64,000 nt of DNA from Pseudomonas sp. S35. GTDB taxonomy: Bacteria; Pseudomonadota; Gammaproteobacteria; Pseudomonadales; Pseudomonadaceae. The stretch spans positions 2,356,001-2,420,000 of the forward strand of contig NZ_CP019431.1 in the NCBI RefSeq assembly GCF_009866765.1, in the 5' to 3' direction. This document shows, in pieces, positions 28,593 to 37,841 of the stretch. The translations under genes and the position numbers were made by a program. The notes beneath the pieces were generated by a model. That model was not told the DNA's origin, ran no database searches, and saw only the letters and a list, made by a program, of their open reading frames with translations. Each line of letters opens with the position of its first letter. Position 1 is the stretch's first letter.

Positions 28593-28848
28593 TGTAGGTT
28601 CGAGTCTTCGTGCGTCGCGTTAAGGCGGACAAGCCTGGCCCCAATGACGCCCGGGGCGTCCTGCGGTGTTCCCTGTCGATATAGCGAGGTGCCTCCATTC
28701 ACCGTTCAAGCGCACTTATGAGTGCACGCGGGCGTATTGGTTCGCCCATGCGGGATAATAGCCCGCTGATGTTGCGCATTGATGACCCAAGCAGGACACC
28801 GGGCAGATGTCTATCATGGGGACTTTCTGCCTAGCCAGGGACTTCCCG

Positions 28849-29547
28849 ATGAACCCACTCGCCGCGTTCCCGATTAATAGCAAATGGCCTGCTCAGCACC
28901 CAGAGCGCTTGCAACTGTACTCGTTGCCCACGCCCAATGGGGTAAAAGTCTCGATCATGCTGGAGGAACTGGGCCTGCCCTATGAGGCGCACAAGGTCAG
29001 TTTCGAGACCCAGGACCAGTTGTCCCCCGAGTTTTTGTCCCTGAACCCCAACAACAAAATCCCTGCGATCATCGACCCCGACGGCCCGGCCGGCCAGCCG
29101 TTGGCACTGTTTGAGTCCGGCGCGATCCTGATCTACCTGGCAGAAAAAACCAGCCAGTTGCTCTCCGAAGATCCGGCGACACGTTATGAAACGATTCAAT
29201 GGCTGATGTTCCAGATGGGCGGCATCGGGCCGATGTTTGGCCAGTTGGGTTTTTTCAATAAATTTGCCGGCAAGGCCTACGAAGACAAACGCCCCCGAGA
29301 CCGCTACGCCGCCGAATCCCGCCGCTTGCTCCAAGTGCTGGAAAAACGCCTGCTCGGCCGTACCTGGATCATGGGCGATGACTACAGCATCGCGGACATT
29401 GCGACCTTTGCGTGGGTCCGCAACCTGATTGGTTTTTATGAATCGGGCGATATTGTCGGCATTGCCGACTTCCCTAACGTACTGCGCGCGCTGGACGGCT
29501 TTGTTGCCCGGCCAGCAGTGATCCGTGGCCTGAATATTCCGAGCTGA
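28849..29547 (+). CDS. Glutathione S-transferase
   Basis: A 232-residue GST of the Nu/YfcG-YghU type. The thioredoxin-like N-terminal domain begins at RLQLYSLPTPNGVKVSIMLE, with the SH-binding loop TPNG and the cis-Pro/GSH motif NNKIPAIID and FESGAILIYLAEK. The helical C-terminal domain holds MGDDYSIADIATFAWVRN. The start at 28849 follows CAGGGACTTCCCG. It is three bases ahead of the phzF-like gene, so the two form an operon. YfcG-type enzymes have disulfide-reductase activity. Confidence 0.92.
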   Translation: MNPLAAFPINSKWPAQHPERLQLYSLPTPNGVKVSIMLEELGLPYEAHKVSFETQDQLSPEFLSLNPNNKIPAIIDPDGPAGQPLALFESGAILIYLAEKTSQLLSEDPATRYETIQWLMFQMGGIGPMFGQLGFFNKFAGKAYEDKRPRDRYAAESRRLLQVLEKRLLGRTWIMGDDYSIADIATFAWVRNLIGFYESGDIVGIADFPNVLRALDGFVARPAVIRGLNIPS

Positions 29548-29550
29548 CGC

Positions 29551-30393
29551 ATGCCGACTTTCGATTTCAAACAACTGGATGTCTTCAGCCGTGTGTCGCT
29601 CAAGGGCAACCCGCTGGCAGTGGTCCTGGGTGCCGACAGCCTCAGCGACCAACAGATGGCGGACTTCGCCAAGTGGACCAACCTCAGTGAAACCACGTTT
29701 TTACTGACGCCGCGCGATCCTCGCGCTGACTACCGAGTGAGAATTTTCACCACGGTGCATGAACTGCCATTCGCCGGGCACCCTACGCTGGGCAGCTGCC
29801 ATGCATGGCTGACGGCAGGTGGGGTGCCCAAAGGCGAGGAGATCATCCAGGAGTGTGAAATCGGCCTGGTGCGGATCCGACGTCAAGGCGATGAGCTGGC
29901 GTTTATCGCGCCGCCCTTGTTGCGTTCCGGTCCAGTGCAAGACGACGTGCTGGAGCGTGTGCGTCTGGGGTTGGGCCTGGCGCCGGGCCGTATCGTGCGC
30001 AGCCAATGGGTCGACAATGGCGCGGGGTGGCTCGCGGTGATGTTGGCTGATCGTGATCAGGTCCTGGCGTTGCAGCCGGATTATTCACAACTCAAAGGGC
30101 TGGCCGTTGGGGTGATTGCGCCCTGCAACCCTGTTGACGACGACGTGGATACCCAATTTGAAGTGCGTGGCTTTGTCGCAGGCGACGGCGCTCCGGAGGA
30201 TCCGGCCACGGGCAGCCTCAATGCTGGCGTTGCCCAATGGTTGTTAGGTGAAGGGCTGGCGCCGGAGCGCTACGTGGTCAGCCAGGGCACGGCCATGGGG
30301 CGCGCGGGGCGTATCAGCGTCGAGCGCCAGGGCGATGAGATCTGGATCGGCGGGGCCGTCGCGGTGTGCATCGAAGGGCGTCTACAGCTCTAG
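29551..30393 (+). CDS. PhzF-family epimerase/isomerase
   Basis: A 280-residue member of the PhzF family (diaminopimelate-epimerase fold). Key features are the N-terminal DVFSRVSLKGNPLAVVLG, the catalytic Glu in NLSETTFLL (near residue 47), ELPFAGHPTLGSCHA and GAPEDPATGSLNAGVAQWLL. No other phenazine genes are near, so this is one of the many general PhzF-like enzymes of unknown substrate. It is co-transcribed with the upstream GST. A hairpin and a palindrome follow it. Confidence 0.9.
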   Translation: MPTFDFKQLDVFSRVSLKGNPLAVVLGADSLSDQQMADFAKWTNLSETTFLLTPRDPRADYRVRIFTTVHELPFAGHPTLGSCHAWLTAGGVPKGEEIIQECEIGLVRIRRQGDELAFIAPPLLRSGPVQDDVLERVRLGLGLAPGRIVRSQWVDNGAGWLAVMLADRDQVLALQPDYSQLKGLAVGVIAPCNPVDDDVDTQFEVRGFVAGDGAPEDPATGSLNAGVAQWLLGEGLAPERYVVSQGTAMGRAGRISVERQGDEIWIGGAVAVCIEGRLQL

Positions 30394-30403
30394 ATCAATA
30401 CAT

Positions 30404-30422
30404 TATTGCGAGCCTCGCAATA
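30404..30422. promoter_or_regulatory. 19-bp perfect palindrome upstream of hemB
   Basis: TATTGCGAG-C-CTCGCAATA, 89 bp before the hemB start and 10 bp after the PhzF-family stop. A second GC-rich hairpin (GGCCCC...GGGGCC, about 30430-30458) follows. The first may be a metal-regulator operator or a transcript hairpin; its 9-1-9 form resembles pseudomonad Fur-type boxes only loosely. Confidence 0.4.
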
Positions 30423-30510
30423 CACTGTTGGCCCCTTGGCATTTGTGCTGCCGGGGCCTGGGGGCATAAGCTTTCGCCCCAAAGTTTTAGTCTTTAATGC
30501 CAGGAAAACC

Positions 30511-31485
30511 ATGACCAGCCAGTTCCCTCAAGCCCGTCCACGCCGCCTGCGCCGCTCTCCGGAGCTGCGTGGCTTGTTCCAGGAAACCGAGTTCACCCTC
30601 AACGACCTGGTGCTGCCGATTTTCGTCGAAGAAGAAATCGACGATTTCGTGCCGATCACCAGCATGCCGGGCGTGCAACGCATTCCCGAGAAGAAGCTGG
30701 CCGCCGAGATCGAGCGCTATGCGCGTGCAGGCATCAAGTCGGTGATGACCTTCGGTGTGTCCCACCACCTGGACGCCAGCGGCAGCGACACTTGGAAAGA
30801 GCGCGGCCTGGTCTCGCGCATGTCCTCGATCATCAAGGACGTTGTGCCGGAAATGATCGTCATGTCCGACACTTGCTTCTGCGAATACACCGACCACGGC
30901 CACTGCGGCGTGATGCACGGCGCCCATGTCGACAACGACGCGACCCTGGTCAACCTCGGTAAACAAGCCGTGGCCGCGGCCCGCGCCGGCGCCGACGTGA
31001 TCGCCCCGTCGGCTGCGATGGACGGCCAGGTCCAGGCCATCCGCCGTGCCCTGGATGACGCCGGTTTTACCCACATTCCGATCATGGCCTACTCCACCAA
31101 ATTCGCCTCGGCCCTCTACGGCCCGTTCCGCGAAGCCGGCGGCAGCGCGCTTAAGGGCGACCGCAAAAGCTACCAGATGAACCCGATGAACCGCCGCGAA
31201 GCCGTGCGTGAATCGCTGCTCGATGAACAGGAAGGCGCAGACGCGCTGATGGTCAAGCCGGCCGGTGCCTACCTCGACATCATCCGCGACATCCGCGAAG
31301 CCTCACGCCTGCCGGTGGCGGCGTACCAGGTGAGCGGTGAATACGCGATGATCAAGTTTGGTGCCCAGGCTGGGGCGATCGATGAAGATCGCGTAGTGCG
31401 TGAGACCTTGGGATCGATCAAGCGCGCGGGTGCGGACCTGATCTTTACGTACTTTGCGATGGATCTGGCATTGGCTGGGATCTAA
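30511..31485 (+). CDS. hemB: Delta-aminolevulinate dehydratase, zinc type
   Basis: Condenses two 5-aminolevulinate molecules to porphobilinogen in heme synthesis. The 324 residues match E. coli HemB closely ([33 protein letters not shown]). Cys122, Cys124 and Cys132 ([14 protein letters not shown]) form the catalytic zinc site, and Lys197 and Lys249 ([16 protein letters not shown]) are the Schiff-base lysines. The well-known P. aeruginosa HemB instead has an Asp-rich, Mg-dependent site, so this is likely a second isozyme. AGGAAAACC precedes the ATG. Confidence 0.96.
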   Translation: MTSQFPQARPRRLRRSPELRGLFQETEFTLNDLVLPIFVEEEIDDFVPITSMPGVQRIPEKKLAAEIERYARAGIKSVMTFGVSHHLDASGSDTWKERGLVSRMSSIIKDVVPEMIVMSDTCFCEYTDHGHCGVMHGAHVDNDATLVNLGKQAVAAARAGADVIAPSAAMDGQVQAIRRALDDAGFTHIPIMAYSTKFASALYGPFREAGGSALKGDRKSYQMNPMNRREAVRESLLDEQEGADALMVKPAGAYLDIIRDIREASRLPVAAYQVSGEYAMIKFGAQAGAIDEDRVVRETLGSIKRAGADLIFTYFAMDLALAGI

Positions 31486-31494
31486 GGGCGGCAC

Positions 31495-31540
31495 TTAACA
31501 GGTAGGGCGAGCAACGTGGGTCGTTCGCCCTGCCTGTTAA
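31495..31540. terminator. Inverted repeat between convergent hemB and RHS genes
   Basis: Arms TTAACAGGTAGGGCGAGC and the imperfect complement ending GCCTGTTAA, 10 bp after the hemB stop. There is no long T-run beside it, so it may act for both genes or be a non-terminator hairpin. Confidence 0.55.
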
Positions 31541-31596
31541 TCCTCTACGTTGAGCCGTTTGCTTTTTTTCTTGGTTTTCGGCAAGCACTGTTGAGA

Positions 31597-34500
31597 TCAG
31601 CAACTCAACCCTAACGGGTCCACCCATCCCGTCGGGTTGGGCGCGTACCGGTACACGTTGATCCCGCCGGCCAACTTCACTGGACCCTGCGTCAAGTAAC
31701 GACCCAAACCTGGATCGTAGTAGCGATGGCGGCTGTAATGCAGCCCACTTTCCAGGTCGAAGTATTGGCCTTGAAAGCGCAGTGGGTTGTCGACTTTCTC
31801 GATGTCCAGACGGCTGATCTGGCCGTAGGCGCGGTAGTGGGCGGACCAGACGAACTTGCCCTGTGGGTCGGTGAGTTCCTGCGGTGTACCGAGGTGGTCG
31901 AGTTGATAGTGATAGGGCTGGGTTTCGTCCGGGCCAAATCCTTCCAGCAAAGCCAAGGGGCGAAAGCTGTCTGGCTCATAGACAAAGCTTCGATGACGAT
32001 CCGCTTGATGCTCGGCAATCAGCTTGTCGCCTTGCCAGAAAAACTCCGTTGTTAAATCGCCAGCGGTCTTGCTGATGCGCCGCCCAAACGGGTCGTAACG
32101 GTAGCGGGCGGTTTGGCCGTTGGGTTGGGTAAGGCCGATCAACCGATGCTGGCAGTCGTAGTGGTACTCGGTGACGAGTTGATGGCCGTTGCCTCGGCGT
32201 TCACTGATCAGGTTGCCGAACGCGTCGTAGTCATAGTGCCGGTCGCCTTGGATCATCAGGCGGTTGCCGGTGACAATCTCGGGGCCGGGGCGGTCTTGCA
32301 TGAGCAGGTTGCCGGCCGGGTTGTGGCCGAAGCGTTCCTGCAGGTCTTGTGAGTGGTCGGCGCGGGTCAGGCGGTTGAGCGAGTCGTAGTGGTAGTGATG
32401 GTCGCCTTTGCGGGTGTCGAACAGGCGGGTGAGGTTGCCGGAGTTGTCGTAGCTGTAGTGGCGGCGGTACAGAGCGCCTTCGACGTTGCAGACTCCGTGA
32501 TGGAACAGGCGCCCATGCTTGTCGTATTGGTAACCGCTGAGCAGCTTGCCTTGACCACGTTGGTGTTCACGGCCAGCGTTGAACAGATGCGAGGTGAGCG
32601 TTTTGCCATTCAACTCGACGGTGGCGAGATAACCGCCTTTGTCATGGTTGAAGGTGAGACGATTGTCGTCCGGCAGGCGCAGGTGTTGAAGCTGGCCGCA
32701 AGCGTCGTAGCCGTAGTGCAAGGTGCCCCAGCCTTGGTGCTCGGCGATGAGGCGGTTTTGGGTGTCGTATTCGTAGGCGAGAGCCCAGTGGCCGTCGTCA
32801 ACGCTAAGCAGGTTTCCCCGCCGGTCGTAGGTGTAGTCGATTTTGTTACCGTCGGGCAGGTTTTTTCTTACGAGACGACCGGCGTGGTCGCGCTGGTAAT
32901 GGGTTATTAGCTGGCTGCCATCGTCGCCATATTCGGTTTTTTCCTGCAGGTTGCCGTTGAGGTCGTAGGCGTAGGCTGTGCGCCGACCGTCAAAGCCGAT
33001 TTCCTGTTGGATCAGGCCGTTGGGGTGGTAATCCAGTCGGTAGGTTTCGCCAACTTCGTTTTCAATCTCGCTCAGCAGTAACTGCACGTTGTCGTAGCGG
33101 TACTTGACCTGGGTGCCGTCAGCGTTGATGCGGCGGCTGATCAGGTGCAGGCCGTCGGCGTATTCGTAGCGGGTGACGTGGCCCAGTTCATCGCGTTCGG
33201 TGGTTATTTTTCCGTAGGGGTTGTAGCTGTATTCCCGCGTTGCACCGCCGGGAAGCACGATGCGAACTAACCGACCTACGCTGTCCCACTTATACTGAGT
33301 CAGCGCGCCCTGTTCATTCTCGTAGGCAATCTGCCGGCCTAGGTCGTCGTAGCGATAACGCTTGAGGCCGCCATTGGGCAGTTGTTCTTCAACCAACTGG
33401 CCGCGTTCATTCCACACTAACCGCTGACAACTGTGATCGGGATACCAAACGCCAACCAGTTGCCCATATCGGTTGTAGCTATAGTCGGTGATATGGCCAT
33501 CAGGGTCGGTCTTACGTGTAACGTCGCCCTGATCATTGCGCTCATACGTCCAAACCGCTGAACCTTGCCGCACAACCCGTACGAAACCGTTGTCATGCTC
33601 GTAGCACGTCGGCTCATCGTCTCCCGGAAACAGCGCCACCAAGCCCCCAGCTTCGTCGTATTGATGCGCTGTCACCGCGCCTAGTGGATTCTGTTCGACC
33701 GTCAACCGACCCTTGTCATCGTAGGATTTGAAATGCTGGGCGCCGTTTGCATCGATGCGCTGTACCCATCGCGCCCGGTTGTCATGGACATGCACTTCCT
33801 GACTGCCATCGGCGCTATGAACGATAACGCGGCCGTCATCCCCCCAGGCATACCGCGTGTCCATCTGCGAAAAACTGGCCCAATGCCGGACACATCGCGC
33901 CTCCTTGCCAGACCGTTCCCACGCCCAAAAGAAACTCGCCCCACCGGCCAGCCTGTGCTCGAGAATGACGTGCTGATCGTCGTAGTGATACACCTCGCTT
34001 TCGCCTATCGCATTGGTTGCACAAACCAGTCGGCCGATGTCGTCATAGGTGTAGGAAACAACACGCTGCCTGGTGACCCAGGCGCAAGGTTCATGTTCCT
34101 TGGCCCGTTGGACCTGGTAGTCCACCGCCACGATGCGGCTTGATTCATAACGCAAGAACAGCGAGCGCCCCGCGGCGTTGTCCAGCCGCTCAATACGCCC
34201 TAAATAATCCCGGTAAATCCGCAGCCGGTTGCCATACGCATCGCTGATCGAGACCAACACCTCGTCGCGAAAGTGATAAAACCGCGATGCGTGGGCCAGC
34301 ACTAATTCATCTGGAAAAGCCCCCAGGTAAATCGCTGCTTGCGCCAGGCTATTGGTGATCGCCGGTCTGGAAACAGTGGGCGAGGGCAGGGTGATGGAGC
34401 GATGTTCGTGGTCCGTCCACACCACAGCATCGCCTGAGACGACAAGCCGATGCGCCAGCGAATGACGCCAGCCGAATCCCAGCCCCGCATCCACTTCCAC

Positions 34501-34707
34501 CGCACGGGTGCAGTACAGCCGGGTCCACTCGAACGGCAAAATTCCGTCCAACGAACCATCGACGAGAGTGAGCAATACTTCGCCGGTGACCGTCGACACC
34601 AGGCGTCCGTTAGTCAAGGTCTTATCCGAGGCGGCAACAGCATCCCCCTTGGGATTTGTCGCCACGTCCTGCATCGTACTAACCAGGTTTTTTACGAAAA
34701 CAACCAT
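31597..34707 (-). CDS. RHS-repeat protein lacking a C-terminal toxin tip
   Basis: A 1036-residue YD-repeat protein. The N-terminal 75 residues carry the DUF6531-type domain (VATNPKGDAVAASDKTLTNG, DGILPFEWTRLY); no PAAR or signal peptide precedes it. From about 150 to 930 runs a long series of YD repeats (YDDIGRLV, YDEAGGLV, YDLNGNLQ). The conserved core end is RFQGQYFDLESGLHYSRHRY, GRYLTQ and then DPLGLSC, where the protein stops. In RHS toxins the variable effector starts exactly after DPxG, so the tip is absent. The ATG at 34707 has a GAGGGA site. Confidence 0.9.
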   Translation of the reverse strand: MVVFVKNLVSTMQDVATNPKGDAVAASDKTLTNGRLVSTVTGEVLLTLVDGSLDGILPFEWTRLYCTRAVEVDAGLGFGWRHSLAHRLVVSGDAVVWTDHEHRSITLPSPTVSRPAITNSLAQAAIYLGAFPDELVLAHASRFYHFRDEVLVSISDAYGNRLRIYRDYLGRIERLDNAAGRSLFLRYESSRIVAVDYQVQRAKEHEPCAWVTRQRVVSYTYDDIGRLVCATNAIGESEVYHYDDQHVILEHRLAGGASFFWAWERSGKEARCVRHWASFSQMDTRYAWGDDGRVIVHSADGSQEVHVHDNRARWVQRIDANGAQHFKSYDDKGRLTVEQNPLGAVTAHQYDEAGGLVALFPGDDEPTCYEHDNGFVRVVRQGSAVWTYERNDQGDVTRKTDPDGHITDYSYNRYGQLVGVWYPDHSCQRLVWNERGQLVEEQLPNGGLKRYRYDDLGRQIAYENEQGALTQYKWDSVGRLVRIVLPGGATREYSYNPYGKITTERDELGHVTRYEYADGLHLISRRINADGTQVKYRYDNVQLLLSEIENEVGETYRLDYHPNGLIQQEIGFDGRRTAYAYDLNGNLQEKTEYGDDGSQLITHYQRDHAGRLVRKNLPDGNKIDYTYDRRGNLLSVDDGHWALAYEYDTQNRLIAEHQGWGTLHYGYDACGQLQHLRLPDDNRLTFNHDKGGYLATVELNGKTLTSHLFNAGREHQRGQGKLLSGYQYDKHGRLFHHGVCNVEGALYRRHYSYDNSGNLTRLFDTRKGDHHYHYDSLNRLTRADHSQDLQERFGHNPAGNLLMQDRPGPEIVTGNRLMIQGDRHYDYDAFGNLISERRGNGHQLVTEYHYDCQHRLIGLTQPNGQTARYRYDPFGRRISKTAGDLTTEFFWQGDKLIAEHQADRHRSFVYEPDSFRPLALLEGFGPDETQPYHYQLDHLGTPQELTDPQGKFVWSAHYRAYGQISRLDIEKVDNPLRFQGQYFDLESGLHYSRHRYYDPGLGRYLTQGPVKLAGGINVYRYAPNPTGWVDPLGLSC

Positions 34708-34829
34708 CTGCAATCCCTCGCACTGTGTATTCAGGCGAGGGACTTTGCAGAGGTTTTCAGGGCAGGGATGTAGAGCTCATCTGACGCTTATGTGGGAGGT
34801 TTCAGCGGCTTTCGTCAGCCTCAAAACCT

Positions 34830-35064
34830 TTAGCGCTGTGCGAGCGCCAAATTCAACCCCAGCCCGGCAAACGCTGCTGCAAAACTGCGGCGCAACCAGT
34901 TCTGCACCCGCAATGATCCCGCCAGTGCAGCCGAGAGCCGCGTATACGCTGGCACGCTTGCCGGCGGTCAGGCCTGTGGAAATGGTGTAGATCACGCCTG
35001 TGCCGGGGATCCGCACGACGATCAGGCACGTGATGAGGAAGTTCAGGCTGAGCATCGCATTCAA
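34830..35064 (-). pseudogene. LysE/RhtB-family exporter gene with internal deletion
   Basis: The first ~50 codons encode a normal LysE-type start (LSLNFLITCLIVVRIPGTGV, TGLTAGKRASVYAALGCTGG). Directly after GGGATCATT the sequence matches a LysE C-terminus, but in the +1 frame: RVQNWLRRSFAAAFAGLGLN then LALAQR and TAA at 34832-34830. About 130 central codons of a ~205-residue protein are missing, so most membrane segments are lost. The original frame runs on to 34777 as unrelated sequence. Start is a TTG or ATG near 35064-35055. No function is expected. Confidence 0.8.
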
Positions 35065-35201
35065 ACGCCTTGTACGAATGAGCGATGACAGATCCTGTCA
35101 CGTTCGGCCCGCGCTGGCGAGAGGGCAGGTTGGCGAACCCGCGTTAGACTTACCGGTCCATATCCGCAACGCCCGGCCCATTGCTCTTCAAGGAAAGCCC
35201 C

Positions 35202-36287
35202 ATGTCCTCACGCCGCCTGATCCTGTGCCTTATCCCCTTGTGGGTGCTGGCCGGTTGCTCCACCTCACGCGGTCCGCAACAACCGGAACGCAGCGAGGCC
35301 GAGGTGAAGGCGCAGATTGTGCGCCTGCTCCCGGCCAAGGTGGCTGATCGCAATGGTTGGGTTCAGGATATCTACACGGCTTTCGACACCCAGAAAATCT
35401 ACCCCAGCACCGAGAATATCTGCGCTGTGCTGGCGGTGACGGAGCAGGAGTCCACCTATCAGGTCGATCCGCCCGTGCCCGGTTTGGGCAAGATCGCCCA
35501 GGACGAAATCCTGCGCCGCGCCGGCAAGGTGCATGTGCCAGCCTTCGTGGTGCGCAGCGCGCTGCAATTGAAGTCGCCCAGCGGCAAGTCCTACGCCGAC
35601 CGGTTGAGTGCCGCACGCACCGAGAAAGACCTCAGTGGCATCTTCGACGACTTCATCAGCATGGTGCCGCTGGGCAATACACTGTTTGCTGGTTTCAACC
35701 CGGTGCACACCGCTGGCCCGATGCAGGTCAGCATCGAGTTTGCACAGAAGCAGGCGCGGGGCTATCCCTACACGGTGGATGGCTCGATTCGTCGTGAGGT
35801 GTTCACTCGGCGCGGCGGCATGTACTTCGGCATCGCGCACTTGCTCGGTTACCCAGTGCACTACGACCAGCCGCTGTACCGCTTTGCCGACTTCAATGCG
35901 GGCTGGTATGCCAGCCGCAATGCAGCGTTCCAGGCTGCCGTCAGCCGCGCTTCGGGCACCGAGTTGGCGCTGGATGGGGATTTGATTCGCTACGGCTCAC
36001 TGCTGCCCGGCACCACCGAATTGGCGGTGCGCGCCTTGGGCGCCAAGCTGGATATGCGTAACCCCAGTATCCGCAGCCAGCTGGAGCGCGGCGATCAGTT
36101 GGGTTTTGAGGACACCACGCTTTACACGCGTGTGTTTGCCCTGGCCGACAAGGCGAATGGAAAGCCAATGCCACGGGCGATCCTGCCGGGCATCGTACTC
36201 AAAAGCCCGAAGATCACCCGCAACCTCACCACGGCGTGGTTCGCCAAGCGCGTGGATGAGCGCTATCAGCGCTGTATGAAGCGCTGA
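35202..36287 (+). CDS. DUF1615 lipoprotein
   Basis: A 361-residue exported lipoprotein: signal peptide with lipobox VLAGC (Cys18), then a DUF1615 domain (VADRNGWVQDIYTAF, VLAVTEQESTYQVDPPVPGL, FAGFNPVHTAGPMQVSIEFA). The TEQES block with the GPMQV motif recalls a lysozyme-like glycosidase fold with a catalytic Glu; that enzymatic reading is inference. AAGGAAAGCCCC supports the start at 35202. Its TGA stop abuts the stop of the convergent DUF4349 gene with no gap. Confidence 0.88.
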   Translation: MSSRRLILCLIPLWVLAGCSTSRGPQQPERSEAEVKAQIVRLLPAKVADRNGWVQDIYTAFDTQKIYPSTENICAVLAVTEQESTYQVDPPVPGLGKIAQDEILRRAGKVHVPAFVVRSALQLKSPSGKSYADRLSAARTEKDLSGIFDDFISMVPLGNTLFAGFNPVHTAGPMQVSIEFAQKQARGYPYTVDGSIRREVFTRRGGMYFGIAHLLGYPVHYDQPLYRFADFNAGWYASRNAAFQAAVSRASGTELALDGDLIRYGSLLPGTTELAVRALGAKLDMRNPSIRSQLERGDQLGFEDTTLYTRVFALADKANGKPMPRAILPGIVLKSPKITRNLTTAWFAKRVDERYQRCMKR

Positions 36288-37082
36288 TCAGGGGCGGCGC
36301 CGCACAAACTTGCGCCACAGCCATACCCACAACCACACCACCGGGAACGCCAGGATCACGAAGGGCAGTACATAGCTGGCGCGCTCCAGGGCGTCGGCTG
36401 TGCCTTCCACCATGTTCGTGCCCAGGTTGCTGAACATCCGACTCAAGCGTGACGGTTGGTTCGCGCCGTCCGAAGAGCGGAAGTTGAGGGTGACGCGGTT
36501 GGTATCCAGGCGGCGCTGCTGGCCAGCGGCAATCTGGGCCAGTGCCTGCAGGTCGTTTTCGATCCCGGCCTGTTCCTTGCTCAAGGCGATCAGGTCGCTG
36601 ACGGTGATGTCCTTGCGCTTGGCCAGTTCGTCGAGGCGTTGCTGCTGCGCTTGCAAGCGCTCCTGGCGGCGATGGACATCGGACACTGCATCGGCCAGGT
36701 CCTCGGCGGTGGTGATGCGCTGGCCGAGTGTGCCGCCTTCCGCCGCCATGGCGACCATTGGTTCTACACCGGTGGGCGCGATGCGCAGGATGATCTCGCC
36801 ACCATTACCATCTTCGGTAATGCCTAGGATATTGCAGGCGCCGAAGCGTGCAGTCTCGCAGGCTTCGCGGGTGGCCTGCATGCGCGGTGCAAGCAGGGTG
36901 CCGGGCAGGGCCAGGGTGAGTTCATGCTCATAGGCCAGTTGTGCGCCGGCCCGGCCTTGTTCGCCACTGAACGCGGCGGCACGGGAGTGGTCCTTTGGTG
37001 AGCAGCCGACCAGTAGCAGGCTGGTCAACAAGAACACGAGAGGCACGCGAAGCGGGCGAAGGTTGCCGTCCAGATGGCGCAT
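36288..37082 (-). CDS. DUF4349 lipoprotein
   Basis: A 264-residue exported lipoprotein. The signal sequence ends LLLVGC (Cys about residue 27). The DUF4349 region includes the coiled-coil stretch QERLQAQQQRLDELAKRKDI, and VSDLIALSKEQAGIENDLQ, and ends in a membrane segment (YVLPFVILAFPVVWLWVWLW) with the basic tail RKFVRRRP. Start at 37082 with an AAGGAA site; codons upstream of that read into the intergenic region. Family role unknown; the domain is often found in cell-envelope proteins. Confidence 0.87.
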   Translation of the reverse strand: MRHLDGNLRPLRVPLVFLLTSLLLVGCSPKDHSRAAAFSGEQGRAGAQLAYEHELTLALPGTLLAPRMQATREACETARFGACNILGITEDGNGGEIILRIAPTGVEPMVAMAAEGGTLGQRITTAEDLADAVSDVHRRQERLQAQQQRLDELAKRKDITVSDLIALSKEQAGIENDLQALAQIAAGQQRRLDTNRVTLNFRSSDGANQPSRLSRMFSNLGTNMVEGTADALERASYVLPFVILAFPVVWLWVWLWRKFVRRRP

Positions 37083-37238
37083 TGCAGTTCCTTGAGGTGT
37101 GCGGGGAAATGGGCGGCGATTAAAGCGGGTCTGGCGGATTAACGCAAAGTATCGTGCAAGATTTGCACGGCTGATGGTGATGGCTACCGCAGAAGGGCTG
37201 GGGTACATCTCAGGCCTGACGCCAAGGAAGAACCCGCC

Positions 37239-37658
37239 ATGATTGCCCACGCCGTGCCCGAAGGCTTTGTCCCACTGCCCCGTAGTAGCCCGCTGCTTGA
37301 TCTGCTTGGCCCGGCGTATTGCCGGGGGGAAGGCCTGCAACTGGAGGTCGGCTTGCGGGCTGACAATCGCCATGCCAACGGTCGCGGCACGGTACATGGC
37401 GGGGTACTGGCGACGTTGGCGGATATTGGCATGGGCTATGCGATGGCGTTTTCCAGTGAGCCGCCGTTGCCGCTGATTACGGCGAGTATGACGGTTGATT
37501 ACCTGGGGGCGGTGCAGGTTGGGGAGTGGATTGTGGTGCGGTTGGAGCATCACAAGCGAGGGCGGCAAATGGCGTTTGGGACGGTGAGTTTGCAGGTGGG
37601 GGAGAAGGTAGTGGCGCGGGCGAATGCGGTGTTTGCCGTGCCTCAATCTGACAGGTGA
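37239..37658 (+). CDS. PaaI-family hotdog thioesterase
   Basis: A 139-residue acyl-CoA thioesterase-like protein. The hotdog signature [20 protein letters not shown] contains the catalytic HGG motif, and the second strand block [18 protein letters not shown] is typical. GCCAAGGAAGAACCCGCC precedes the ATG. It lies divergent from the DUF4349 gene and upstream of a terminator. Substrate unknown; the family commonly acts on aryl- or medium-chain acyl-CoA. Confidence 0.88.
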   Translation: MIAHAVPEGFVPLPRSSPLLDLLGPAYCRGEGLQLEVGLRADNRHANGRGTVHGGVLATLADIGMGYAMAFSSEPPLPLITASMTVDYLGAVQVGEWIVVRLEHHKRGRQMAFGTVSLQVGEKVVARANAVFAVPQSDR

Positions 37659-37711
37659 TGAAGCCCCACCCCACATTTGGAGTGTGTTTCTTCAGGAAAG
37701 CTGTGTAAAGG

Positions 37712-37742
37712 AAAGGCCCGGTTTTTGTGGAACCGGGCCTTT
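37712..37742. terminator. Terminator between thioesterase and thiolase genes
   Basis: Stem AAAGGCCCGGTT/AACCGGGCCTTT with loop TTTGTGG. A-rich and T-rich ends allow action in both directions. Confidence 0.8.
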
Positions 37743-37772
37743 CGTGTGTTGCTCTTGTGAAAAGGGCCGTTA

Positions 37773-37805
37773 CGCAGCCCGGCGCGGGGCAAGCCCGCTC
37801 ACCAC
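37773..37805. repeat. Solo REP element
   Basis: GCAGCCCGGCGCGGGGCAAG followed by CCCGCTCACCAC. It matches the right half of the hairpin units at 50517-51304 with one base changed, so the same REP family occurs here as a single copy. Confidence 0.75.
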
Positions 37806-37841
37806 AACAAGCCCTTCAACACACACGCACGATCGTCAATA

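Noticed and set aside
31494..31596. Hidden toxin tip or immunity gene downstream of the RHS gene
   Set aside because: Only about 110 bp separate the RHS stop from hemB and they hold an inverted repeat, not a coding sequence in any frame.
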